A stretch of DNA of 64,000 nt from an uncultured Acetatifactor sp. (lineage in GTDB: Bacteria; Bacillota; Clostridia; Lachnospirales; Lachnospiraceae). The translations under genes were made by a program, and so were the position numbers. Below are positions 33,462 to 40,942 of the stretch, one piece after another (the first letter of the stretch is position 1; the number at the start of each line of letters is the position of its first letter). The stretch is from contig NZ_CAJUCP010000005.1 in assembly GCF_910585425.1 (NCBI RefSeq), positions 62,001-126,000 of the forward strand, written 5' to 3'. The notes beneath the pieces were generated by a model. The model saw nothing but the letters and a program-made list of their open reading frames with translations, made no database searches and was not told the origin of the DNA.

Positions 33462-33476
33462 TATGGAGGCGTGGGA

Positions 33477-35087
33477 TTGGCAAAGGGCAGGAAATCGAAC
33501 AGACGCACGCAGAGGGACAGAAATGCTTCCCGGAGCAGAGATGTTCCCCGGAGCAGAGACGTTCCCCGGAGCAGAAATGTTCCCCGAAGCAGAGACGTTC
33601 CCCGAAACCGGGATGATTCCCGGGAAAGGGGCTCCCGGGAAAGAAACAGCTCTGGAGAGCTGCGAGCCTCCCGGAAGGGAAGAGGCGCTCCGAGGAAGGT
33701 AACCAAGATAAAAAAATACCGCAAGCCTCTGAACCTGAATATCGGGATGCTGGTTTTCGCTGTCATTTTCTTCTATGTGGTGGTCTGTGTCATCCTTTAT
33801 TTCCAGACCAGCCACATCGTCCGATACGAAGTGAAGGAGGGCTCCCTTGCCACGGACACGGTATATAGAGGGGTGGCGCTGCGGGACGAGACAGTGGTCC
33901 GCGCCGAGACGGCAGGCTATGTGAACTACTATGCCAGAGAGGGGGAGCGGGTGGCCAAGAACAATCTCGTCTACATCGTGGACGAGACGGGACGCCTGAA
34001 CGAGGAGCTGGAGAACCTGAGCCTTGGGGAGAACTCCCTTTCCGACAGGGAGCTGATGGACTTCAGGAGCGAGATTGTGAATTTTGTCCATGGCTTCCGG
34101 CCTGAGCAGTACGATAGTACATATGATTTCAAATATTCCATGAAGAATACGGTTCTGAAGCTTGCGAACACCAACATGCTTCAGAGCGTCAGCGACCTGA
34201 GCGGCACTACGGGAGGGAACATCGTCAACTACTTCCATGCGCCTGACACGGGAATCGTTACCTACTGGACGGACGGCTACGAGTCCCTGACGGCACAGGA
34301 CGTGACAGAAGACCTCTGGGACGATACGGCCTATGAGAAGAAGCTCATGATGGGAAATTCCCTGGTGGCCGCGGGGGATGCGGTCTATAAGCTGGCCACC
34401 AGCGAGAACTGGTCCATCGTCATCCCGGTGGAGCCTGACAGAGGCGCGCAGCTCCAGGAGGAGGGCTTCGTGAAGGTTCGCTTTCTGAAGAACCAGTACG
34501 AATCCTGGGGAGAGACGAAGCTGCTCACTAATGGGGACGGAAACACCTATCTACAGCTGTCCTTCACCAATTCCATGGTCACCTTCGCAACAGACAGATT
34601 CCTGGATGTGGAGCTGATTGTAGAGGATGAGACAGGATTGAAGATACCGAAGTCTTCTATCGTCCAGAAGGAATTCTTCCTGATACCGGAGGAGTATGTG
34701 ATTCCCGGAGGCAACAACGGCGGGGACAGCATCATGCGGCAGACCGTCCTGGAGGACGGAACCCTTTCCAGCGAGGTACTGGAGATAGAGGTATACTATT
34801 TTGACGATGAGACAAAGGAATACTACCTGGACAGCTCTATCCTGAATTCCGGGGACAATATCTACAAACTGGACAGCCAGGAGACGTTTACGGTGAGCAA
34901 GCGGGCGACGCTGACCGGTGTGTATAATATAAACAAAGGATACGCCGACTTCAAGCAGATCACTATTCTGTACGAAAACGACGAGTACGCTATCGTGGAG
35001 CCCAATATGAAATACAGCCTGAGCGTGTATGACTATATCGTGCTGAACGCGGAGACTGTCAAGGACGATCAGCTCATCAGGCAGTGA
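33477..35087 (+). CDS. HlyD-like single-pass membrane protein
   Basis: Membrane-anchored protein of 536 residues: a very basic N-terminus (about 80 residues), one transmembrane helix (NIGMLVFAVIFFYVVVCVILYF), and a large extracytoplasmic part with a biotinyl-lipoyl-like opening (TVVRAETAGYVNYYAREGERVAKNNLVYIVD) as in HlyD-type adaptors. Proteins of this type precede yggS/sepF in many Clostridia. No transporter ATPase or permease is adjacent, so an adaptor role is not supported by context. The start is TTG 33477 with GGAGG 7 nt upstream; the ATG at 33447 sits inside the terminator stem. The basic N-terminus is made of 18-bp tandem repeats. Confidence 0.75.
   Translation: MAKGRKSNRRTQRDRNASRSRDVPRSRDVPRSRNVPRSRDVPRNRDDSRERGSRERNSSGELRASRKGRGAPRKVTKIKKYRKPLNLNIGMLVFAVIFFYVVVCVILYFQTSHIVRYEVKEGSLATDTVYRGVALRDETVVRAETAGYVNYYAREGERVAKNNLVYIVDETGRLNEELENLSLGENSLSDRELMDFRSEIVNFVHGFRPEQYDSTYDFKYSMKNTVLKLANTNMLQSVSDLSGTTGGNIVNYFHAPDTGIVTYWTDGYESLTAQDVTEDLWDDTAYEKKLMMGNSLVAAGDAVYKLATSENWSIVIPVEPDRGAQLQEEGFVKVRFLKNQYESWGETKLLTNGDGNTYLQLSFTNSMVTFATDRFLDVELIVEDETGLKIPKSSIVQKEFFLIPEEYVIPGGNNGGDSIMRQTVLEDGTLSSEVLEIEVYYFDDETKEYYLDSSILNSGDNIYKLDSQETFTVSKRATLTGVYNINKGYADFKQITILYENDEYAIVEPNMKYSLSVYDYIVLNAETVKDDQLIRQ
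33514..33636 (+). repeat. 18-bp tandem repeat array in HlyD-like gene
   Basis: Six 18-bp units (starting 33514, 33532, 33550, 33568, 33586, 33604; reference GGAGCAGAGACGTTCCCC) and a 15-bp partial unit to 33636, read in frame as RSRDVP variants. Unit length and GGA...TCC ends recall the dispersed 18-nt repeat but the interior differs. Confidence 0.85.
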
Positions 35088-35106
35088 GCCAAGGAGGATG
35101 GAAAAA

Positions 35107-35799
35107 GTGGTACGGGAAAATTTGGAGGCTGTGCAGGGAATCATAGGGGATGCCTGTGAAAGGGCAGGACGGCCCGGGGACGGCGTGACGCTGATCGCGG
35201 TGAGCAAGACCAAGCCGCTGGAGCTTGTGCGGGAGGCCTATGAGGCCGGAGCCAGGGATTTCGGGGAGAACAAGGTGCAGGATCTCCTGGATCGGATAGA
35301 GGCGCTGCCCTCGGACATCCGCTGGCATATGATAGGGCATCTGCAGAGGAACAAGGTAAAGTACATCGTGGGCAAGGTGGCCTTGATACACAGCGTGGAT
35401 TCCCTGCGGCTGGCGGAGGAGATCAGCAGGGAGTCCCTGAAGCGCCAGGTGGAGACGGATATCCTGATCGAGGTCAATGTGGCCGGGGAGGAGAGCAAGT
35501 TCGGCGTCTGCCTGTCGGAAACCGTTTCGCTGGTGGAGGAAATCGCAAAGCTGCCCGCCGTGCACATCCGGGGACTGATGACCATAGCCCCTTTTGTGGA
35601 AGATGCAGAGGAGAATCGCCAAATTTTCCGTAAATTGAAGCAATTATCTGTTGACATAGAGAGGAAAAACATTGATAATGTTAATATGTCTGCCTTATCC
35701 ATGGGCATGACAGGCGATTATCCTGTGGCGATAGAAGAGGGTGCTACATATGTGAGGGTAGGCACAGGGATATTCGGGGAGAGAGAGTCCCGACTATGA
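35107..35799 (+). CDS. yggS: PLP homeostasis protein (YggS/YlmE/PROSC family)
   Basis: PLP-binding protein without known catalytic activity that buffers the cofactor. About 230 residues with the alanine-racemase-like barrel: LIAVSKTKPLELV carries the PLP Lys, then GARDFGENKVQDLLDR, WHMIGHLQRNKVKYI, LIEVNVAGEESKFG, RGLMTIAPF, and MSALSMGMTGDYPVAIEEGATYVRVGTGIFG. The SD AAGGAGG abuts the ATG at 35098; GTG at 35107, 9 nt from the SD, is taken as start instead, but 35098 is possible. YlmE followed by SepF is the usual division-cluster order. Confidence 0.95.
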   Translation: MVRENLEAVQGIIGDACERAGRPGDGVTLIAVSKTKPLELVREAYEAGARDFGENKVQDLLDRIEALPSDIRWHMIGHLQRNKVKYIVGKVALIHSVDSLRLAEEISRESLKRQVETDILIEVNVAGEESKFGVCLSETVSLVEEIAKLPAVHIRGLMTIAPFVEDAEENRQIFRKLKQLSVDIERKNIDNVNMSALSMGMTGDYPVAIEEGATYVRVGTGIFGERESRL

Positions 35800-35833
35800 A
35801 GAGGGAAGACAGCGAAAGGCGTGGTGTGAGAGA

Positions 35834-36373
35834 ATGGGTGTAATGGATAAATTTCTGAACTATATGAAGATTAATCCTGAAGAAGAAGACGAGTATTATG
35901 ATGACGACTATCTGGACGAAGAAGATGACGAGCCCGCTCCGCCTCCCAGGAGAAGCTCCTCCAAGATAAGGGACATGGAGGACTATGAGGATGACCACAT
36001 GTCGTCGTCATATCAGAAGAAGCAGTCTTCGGCCTCCAGCAAGATTACCCCAATCAAGCAGTCTACCTCCCGGCGGGTGGCAGGCGGCAGCAGCATGGAA
36101 GTCTGCGTCATCAAGCCCACATCCGTGGAGGACGCCAGGGAGATTACGGAGACGCTCCTGGCCAACCGCACAGTGGTGCTGAACCTGGAAGGGCTGGATG
36201 TGGATATAGCGCAGCGCATCATCGATTTCACCAGCGGATCCTGCTTTGCCATAGCGGGGAATCTTCAGAAGATATCCCATTACATTTTCATCATCACTCC
36301 GGCCAGCGTGGACATATCCGGCGATTTCCAGGATATCTTCAATGATTCCTTTGAGATGCCGCTGAATACATAG
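35834..36373 (+). CDS. sepF: Cell division protein SepF
   Basis: Membrane-associated anchor and organiser of FtsZ filaments in bacteria of this group. 179 residues: an amphipathic N-terminus MGVMDKFLNYMKINP, an acidic low-complexity linker (EEEDEYYDDDYLDEEDDE), and the C-terminal DUF552 domain (VCVIKPTSVEDAREITETLLANRTVVLNLEGLD...RIIDFTSGSCFAIAG). Lies 34 bp after yggS on the same strand. Confidence 0.94.
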   Translation: MGVMDKFLNYMKINPEEEDEYYDDDYLDEEDDEPAPPPRRSSSKIRDMEDYEDDHMSSSYQKKQSSASSKITPIKQSTSRRVAGGSSMEVCVIKPTSVEDAREITETLLANRTVVLNLEGLDVDIAQRIIDFTSGSCFAIAGNLQKISHYIFIITPASVDISGDFQDIFNDSFEMPLNT

Positions 36374-36436
36374 TACATCCGCGGACTTGGCTTGTGCGGA
36401 AGCGTATTGCTGACAGAGAGGTACGGTGGAGAAGAA

Positions 36437-37546
36437 ATGTCTGAGAGAATGTCTGTTCTGTTGAATAAAAAGCCCTGCTACGATATCGTGTTCACGAAGG
36501 GATTCGGCGGACTGCCGGAGGAGCTTGCCGCCCTGGAATGCGGAACCAGGAAGCTCTGTGTCATTACGGATTCCAAGGTGGATGAGCTCTATGGGGAAGA
36601 GGTGCTGCGGCTGCTGGAGGGAAAGTGCGCGAAAGCGGTGAAGTATGTCTTTCCCCAGGGGGAGGCCAGCAAGACCCTGGACACCGTGAGGGACATCTAC
36701 CGCTTTCTGATTGAGGAGGGCTTTGACCGCAAGGACATGCTCCTGGCCCTGGGCGGAGGCGTCACGGGCGATATCACAGGGTATGCGGCGGCCACCTATC
36801 TGCGGGGAATCGATTATGTCCAGATTCCCACCACATTGCTGGCCCAGGCGGACAGCAGCATCGGCGGCAAGACAGGCGTGGATTTCGACGGCTACAAGAA
36901 CATGGTGGGCGCATTCAAGATGCCCAGGCTGGTCTATATGAACCTGGCGGCCCTCCAGACGCTGGAGGACAGGCAGTATTTTGCCGGATTTGCCGAAGTC
37001 ATGAAGCACGGGCTGATCAAGGATGCCCCTTTTTATGAATGGCTGATAGAGAACATGTACGAAATCTGCGAGCGGGATCTGACGGTGCTCCAGGAGATGA
37101 TGGTCCGCAGCTGTAACGTGAAGCGGCTGGTGGTGGAGAAGGATCCCACGGAGCAGGGGGACCGGGCGCTGCTGAATTTCGGCCATACCATAGGCCATGC
37201 CATCGAAAAGGCCAGGGGATTCGAGCTGTATCACGGGGAGTGCGTGGCCCTGGGGGCAGTGGCCGCAGCGTATATTTCCTGGAAGCGGGAGCTCCTTGCC
37301 ATGGAAGAGTATTACGAGATACGGGACATGTTCGTGCCCTTCTATCTCCCCATCTCCGTGGACAAGCTGGATGTGCAGGAGATTCTGCGCCTGACGAAAT
37401 CCGACAAGAAGATGGAGTCCGGCCAGATTAAGTTCGTGCTGCTGAAAAAAATCGGAAAGGCTGTCATTGACAGGACAGTGACCGATGAGGAAATCATCGC
37501 GGCCATCAATGAAATCAATTTCAGCGAAGAGGATGCCCATGCGTAA
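36437..37546 (+). CDS. aroB: 3-dehydroquinate synthase
   Basis: Second step of the shikimate pathway, converting DAHP to 3-dehydroquinate with NAD and a divalent metal. 369 residues: ALGGGVTGDITGYAAATYLRGIDYVQIPTTLLAQADSSIGGKTGVDF holds the NAD and phosphate-binding regions, and NFGHTIGHAIE supplies metal His ligands. Start 36437 follows GGAGAAGAA. No other aro gene is adjacent. Its end overlaps the lspA start by 8 bp. Confidence 0.96.
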   Translation: MSERMSVLLNKKPCYDIVFTKGFGGLPEELAALECGTRKLCVITDSKVDELYGEEVLRLLEGKCAKAVKYVFPQGEASKTLDTVRDIYRFLIEEGFDRKDMLLALGGGVTGDITGYAAATYLRGIDYVQIPTTLLAQADSSIGGKTGVDFDGYKNMVGAFKMPRLVYMNLAALQTLEDRQYFAGFAEVMKHGLIKDAPFYEWLIENMYEICERDLTVLQEMMVRSCNVKRLVVEKDPTEQGDRALLNFGHTIGHAIEKARGFELYHGECVALGAVAAAYISWKRELLAMEEYYEIRDMFVPFYLPISVDKLDVQEILRLTKSDKKMESGQIKFVLLKKIGKAVIDRTVTDEEIIAAINEINFSEEDAHA

Positions 37547-38063
37547 AGACAGGAATTATGGTTTCTTATGGATAGATATGCTGATCGCGGCGGCGCTGCT
37601 GGCCTTCGATCAGTTCACGAAATATCTGGCCATCGTCAATCTTAAAGGGCAGCCGGCCCTGGTGCTGATAGAGGGAGTTCTGGAGCTGCAGTATTTTGAG
37701 AACACGGGAATCGCGTTCAGCCTGTTCCAGGAGCGGAAGGTCTTCATCCTGATTACCGGATTCCTGGTGCTGGCAGTGGTTCTGTTCTTCCTGCTCAAGG
37801 TGCCCAGGGAGGGGCGGTTCCGGGTGGTGCATGTGCTGATGTCCGTGCTGATCGCCGGGGCTTTGGGCAATATCGTGGACAGGCTCCGGTTCGACTATGT
37901 GGTGGATTTCATTTCCTTTGTGCTGATTCACTATCCTATCTTCAATGTGGCCGACTGCTACATCGTGGTATCCGCCATCCTGCTGTTCCTCCTGTTCATT
38001 TTCGTCTATAAGGAGGAGGATCTGGAATTCCTGAGCTTCCGGAAAAAGGGACAGACAGAATAG
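37539..38063 (+). CDS. lspA: Lipoprotein signal peptidase (signal peptidase II)
   Basis: Removes signal peptides from prolipoproteins, such as the lipoproteins encoded at 8735 and 31879. 174 residues, four helices, the catalytic aspartates in GNIVDRLRFDYVVDF and FNVADCYIV. Start 37539 (AGAGG upstream) overlaps aroB. RluD follows 10 bp downstream, the standard lspA-rluD pair of Firmicutes. Confidence 0.95.
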   Translation: MRKDRNYGFLWIDMLIAAALLAFDQFTKYLAIVNLKGQPALVLIEGVLELQYFENTGIAFSLFQERKVFILITGFLVLAVVLFFLLKVPREGRFRVVHVLMSVLIAGALGNIVDRLRFDYVVDFISFVLIHYPIFNVADCYIVVSAILLFLLFIFVYKEEDLEFLSFRKKGQTE

Positions 38064-38073
38064 AGGAGATTCC

Positions 38074-39027
38074 ATGGACGAATTCCGTTATGCGGATGAA
38101 TTCCGCTATGAGATAACTGAAGAATGGGAAGGGGAGCGAATCGATAAGTGTCTTGCCATGCTTATCGATTCTTTGTCGCGCTCCTTTATCCAGAAGCTGA
38201 TAAAGGAGGAGGCCGTCACGGTGGACGGCGTCCCTGTAAAGGGGAGCTACCGGGTGAAGGCCGAGGAGCAGCTTGCCTTCCTCCTGCCGAAGGCCGTGGA
38301 GCCGGATATCCTGCCGGAGGACATCCCGCTGGACATCCTTTATGAAGACAAAGATGTCATCGTTGTGGACAAGCCCAAGGGCATGGTGGTGCATCCGGCG
38401 GCGGGCCATTACAGCGGGACGCTGGTGAACGCGCTGCTGTACCACTGCGGGAAGGACCTCTCGGGAATCAACGGGGTCCTGCGGCCCGGCATCGTCCACC
38501 GGATCGACATGGATACCACGGGCTCCATCATCGCCTGCAAGAACGACAGGGCGCATGCCTGCATCGCGGCCCAGCTGAAGGAGCACACGCTGACAAGGCG
38601 CTATCAGGCAATCTGTCATGGCGTACTGAAGGAGGATGAGGGGATCGTTGACAGGCCCGTTGGCCGCCATCCCGCCGACAGGAAGAAGATGGCTGTGACG
38701 GAACGCGGCGGAAAAGCAGCAATCACCCATTACCGTGTGCTGGAGAGATTCAGGAGCCATACCTATATAGAGTGCGTCCTGGAGACCGGGAGGACGCACC
38801 AGATCAGGGTGCATATGGCCTCTTTGGGCCACCCGCTGCTGGGGGACGAGCTGTACGGGGGCGATTGGAAGAACATTCCGTGGAAGAAGAGCATCCCCGC
38901 CCTTCAGCTCCGGGGGCAGACGCTCCATGCGAAGGTGCTGGGCTTCCGCCATCCCTCCACCGGGGAGTACGTGGAGGTGGACGCGCCTTTGCCGGAGTAT
39001 TTTCAGCAGTTGTTAAAAATACTTTAA
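38074..39027 (+). CDS. rluD: 23S rRNA pseudouridine synthase, RluD family
   Basis: Isomerises uridines in large-subunit rRNA. 317 residues: S4 domain (RIDKCLAMLIDSLSRSFIQKLIKEEAVTVDGVPV) and a catalytic domain with GIVHRIDMDTTG (catalytic Asp; HRID instead of the common HRLD) and RTHQIRVHMASLGHPLLGDELYGG. Immediately after that last motif the family usually has a short loop into the QALHA strand; here the loop is GDWKNIPWKKSIPALQLRGQTLHA, in which WKNIPWKKSIP is encoded by two in-frame units of the dispersed repeat (38866-38898). The insertion is in a surface loop and probably tolerated. Exact target uridines cannot be assigned. Confidence 0.94.
   Translation: MDEFRYADEFRYEITEEWEGERIDKCLAMLIDSLSRSFIQKLIKEEAVTVDGVPVKGSYRVKAEEQLAFLLPKAVEPDILPEDIPLDILYEDKDVIVVDKPKGMVVHPAAGHYSGTLVNALLYHCGKDLSGINGVLRPGIVHRIDMDTTGSIIACKNDRAHACIAAQLKEHTLTRRYQAICHGVLKEDEGIVDRPVGRHPADRKKMAVTERGGKAAITHYRVLERFRSHTYIECVLETGRTHQIRVHMASLGHPLLGDELYGGDWKNIPWKKSIPALQLRGQTLHAKVLGFRHPSTGEYVEVDAPLPEYFQQLLKIL
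38866..38898 (+). repeat. Dispersed repeat, two units, in frame inside rluD
   Basis: TGGAAGAACATTCCG (38866-38880, three bases shorter) and TGGAAGAAGAGCATCCCC (38881-38898), read as WKNIP and WKKSIP in a loop of RluD. The only copy in the window far from a start codon. Confidence 0.85.
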
Positions 39028-39039
39028 CTTTATTTTCTA

Positions 39040-39068
39040 TTGTCTAAATCTTCCAAATGTTATATAAT
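39040..39068 (+). promoter_or_regulatory. Probable promoter of the cytidylate-kinase-like gene
   Basis: TTGTCT (39040-39045), 17-bp spacer, TATAAT (39063-39068) in a short AT-rich gap after rluD. Confidence 0.6.
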
Positions 39069-39134
39069 ATAATCAGATAAAGGTATTTATTTTGCAATAA
39101 TGCTTTTATACTCTGAAAAAAGTGAGGTATCAAT

Positions 39135-39761
39135 ATGAATACAGTGATTACGATTGGACGGCAATTCGGTTCGGCAGGACGTGAGATCGGCGAAAAGGTA
39201 GCGGATTACTTCGGAATCAAATGTTATGACAAAGATTTACTGACCAGGGCCGCCAAGGAGAGCGGGTTCTGCGAGGAGATGATTCAGAACCATGACGAGA
39301 GGCCTACCAACTCTTTTCTGTATAACCTGGTCATGGATACCTACTCTTTTGGCTATAACAATTCTTCTTTCGTGGATATGCCCATCAGCCACAAGGTCTT
39401 CCTGGCCCAGTTCGACACCATCAAGAAGATTGCGGACGAGGGGCCCTGCGTCATCGTGGGGCGCTGCGCGGACTATGCGCTGGCCGGCCGCACGAATGTA
39501 GTGAACCTGTTCATCTACGGCAATGACGAGGCCAAGACTAAGCATGTCATGGAGCGGTACAACTTAAGCGAGAGCAAGGCCAGGGACATGATCGTCAAGA
39601 AGGATAAGCAGCGCCAGAGCTATTACAATTACTATTCCTCCAAGAAATGGGGCCGGGCGGACAGCTACGACCTGTGCATCAACAGCAGCGTCCTGGGGGA
39701 GGACGGCACCGTGAACCTGATTGTCCAGTATGTGGAAGATTTTGAGAAGAAAAACGGTTGA
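39135..39761 (+). CDS. Cytidylate kinase-like family protein
   Basis: A 208-residue P-loop kinase-like protein of the type grouped as cytidylate kinase-like (PF13189). It begins VITIGRQFGSAGREIGEKVADYFGIKCYDKDLL, where the usual GxxGxGKS loop is replaced by RQFGSAGREIG, and has a lid-like region (MIVKKDKQRQSYYNYYSSKKWGRADSYDLCIN). True substrate is unknown; the family is distinct from Cmk. It is transcribed from its own promoter upstream of the ribosomal protein block. Confidence 0.88.
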   Translation: MNTVITIGRQFGSAGREIGEKVADYFGIKCYDKDLLTRAAKESGFCEEMIQNHDERPTNSFLYNLVMDTYSFGYNNSSFVDMPISHKVFLAQFDTIKKIADEGPCVIVGRCADYALAGRTNVVNLFIYGNDEAKTKHVMERYNLSESKARDMIVKKDKQRQSYYNYYSSKKWGRADSYDLCINSSVLGEDGTVNLIVQYVEDFEKKNG

Positions 39762-39766
39762 AGCTA

Positions 39767-39796
39767 TTGACAGAATGAGGCTCCTTGTGCTATGAT
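39767..39796 (+). promoter_or_regulatory. Promoter of the rplU operon
   Basis: TTGACA (39767-39772), 18-bp spacer, TATGAT (39791-39796), about 150 bp upstream of rplU, leaving a long structured leader. Confidence 0.7.
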
Positions 39797-39802
39797 GTCC
39801 TA

Positions 39803-39947
39803 GTGTGCATGATATGGCTGCATTTATGTAAGGTGTGTGCGCACAAATGCCGCATGGTTCGGTAGAAGCGTGTCCGCAGAGAGCGGATGCCACCAAAGCC
39901 AGCGAGTAAAATGAACCTGTCGGTTCATGAATAGGAGGTGCCTAATT
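39803..39947 (+). promoter_or_regulatory. Structured 5' leader of rplU, possible L21 leader
   Basis: The 140-nt untranslated leader holds several potential stems, the clearest being ATGAACC-TGTC-GGTTCAT (about 39910-39928) just before the SD AGGAGG. Firmicutes rplU operons often have an autoregulatory L21 leader; position and structure fit, but I could not align it to the known consensus, so the assignment is inference. Confidence 0.5.
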
Positions 39948-40253
39948 ATGTACGCAATTATTGTAACGGGTGGAAAGCAGTACAAGGTTTCCGAGGGCGA
40001 TGTCATCAGGGTCGAGAAGCTCGAAGGGGAAGCCGGCAGCGCCATTACCTTTGACCGTGTCATCGCTGTGAGCGACGAGGGACTGAAGGTAGGCCAGGAT
40101 GTTGCGAACGCTACTGTATCCGGGACTGTGGTAGAGCAGGGCAAGGGTCGGAAAATCATTGTATACAAGTACAAGAGAAAGACCGGCTATCACAAGAAGA
40201 ACGGCCACAGACAGCTCTACACAAAGGTCAAAATCGACAAAATCAATGCATAA
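39948..40253 (+). CDS. rplU: 50S ribosomal protein L21
   Basis: Binds 23S rRNA in the large subunit. 101 residues: MYAIIVTGGKQYKVSEGDVIRVEKLEGEAG, then the conserved C-terminus KRKTGYHKKNGHRQLYTKVKIDKI. SD AGGAGGTGCCTAATT. First gene of the rplU-prp-rpmA unit. Confidence 0.98.
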   Translation: MYAIIVTGGKQYKVSEGDVIRVEKLEGEAGSAITFDRVIAVSDEGLKVGQDVANATVSGTVVEQGKGRKIIVYKYKRKTGYHKKNGHRQLYTKVKIDKINA

Positions 40254-40259
40254 TCGGCT

Positions 40260-40592
40260 ATGACGACTGTAGTGATTTGCAGAGACAAAAAAGGCTCCTA
40301 CAGAGGCTTCTACTGTATGGGGCATGCGGGATACGCAAAGCGCGGCAGGCCTGATATACTCTGCGCGGCCATATCGGCCCTCACCATCGGCACCATCAAT
40401 TCCCTGGAGGAACTGGCCGGGGAAAGGCTGGCGGTCACGGAGAATGAGCAGACAGGGTTTTTGAAGTGCGATTTTGAAAGCGTCCTGCAGGAAAAGTCGG
40501 GTTTCCTGATGGATTCCATGGTTTTTTCCCTGGAAAACCTGAGCAGGGAATACGGCGATAAGTATTTACAAGTAAAATTCGAGGAGGTGTAG
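40260..40592 (+). CDS. prp: Ribosomal-processing cysteine protease Prp
   Basis: Cleaves the N-terminal extension of L27 (YsxB family). 110 residues with the catalytic His in MGHAGYAKRGRPDILCAAIS (His 22) and the Cys at position 35. It sits between rplU and rpmA as in Firmicutes. There is no clear SD; the start lies 6 bp after the rplU stop, so translation is probably coupled. The matching substrate site is present in the next gene. Confidence 0.95.
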   Translation: MTTVVICRDKKGSYRGFYCMGHAGYAKRGRPDILCAAISALTIGTINSLEELAGERLAVTENEQTGFLKCDFESVLQEKSGFLMDSMVFSLENLSREYGDKYLQVKFEEV

Positions 40593-40595
40593 ACC

Positions 40596-40880
40596 ATGTT
40601 TCGTATGAACCTTCAATTTTTCGCTCATAAAAAGGGAGTTGGTTCCACAAAGAACGGAAGAGACTCTGAATCTAAGAGATTAGGCGCGAAGAGGGCTGAC
40701 GGACAGTTCGTGAAGGCTGGAAATATCCTTTACAGACAGCGCGGAACCAAGATTCATCCCGGCGTGAACGTAGGGAGAGGCGGAGATGATACTCTGTTCG
40801 CAAAGGTGGATGGTATCCTTCGTTTCGAGAGAAAAGGAAGAGACAGAAAGTGTGCTTCTGTCTATCCTGTAGAGGAATAG
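40596..40880 (+). CDS. rpmA: 50S ribosomal protein L27 with cleavable N-terminal extension
   Basis: L27 lies at the peptidyl transferase centre. 94 residues beginning MFRMNLQFFAHKKGVGSTKN: the extension before HKKG has the LQFFA motif cut by Prp to expose the functional N-terminus, the arrangement known in S. aureus and relatives. SD GAGGAGGTGTAGACC. A strong terminator follows. Confidence 0.98.
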   Translation: MFRMNLQFFAHKKGVGSTKNGRDSESKRLGAKRADGQFVKAGNILYRQRGTKIHPGVNVGRGGDDTLFAKVDGILRFERKGRDRKCASVYPVEE

Positions 40881-40892
40881 TTCAATCGGCAG

Positions 40893-40926
40893 GGACTCCA
40901 AACAATCCGTTTGGAGTCCTCGTTTT
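40893..40926 (+). terminator. Rho-independent terminator after rpmA
   Basis: GGACTCCAAAC (40893-40903) and GTTTGGAGTCC (40909-40919) form a perfect 11-bp stem with a 5-nt loop, followed by TCGTTTT. It would separate the ribosomal genes from obg or act as a partial terminator. Confidence 0.9.
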
Positions 40927-40942
40927 ATGAAAGGTATCGTTT

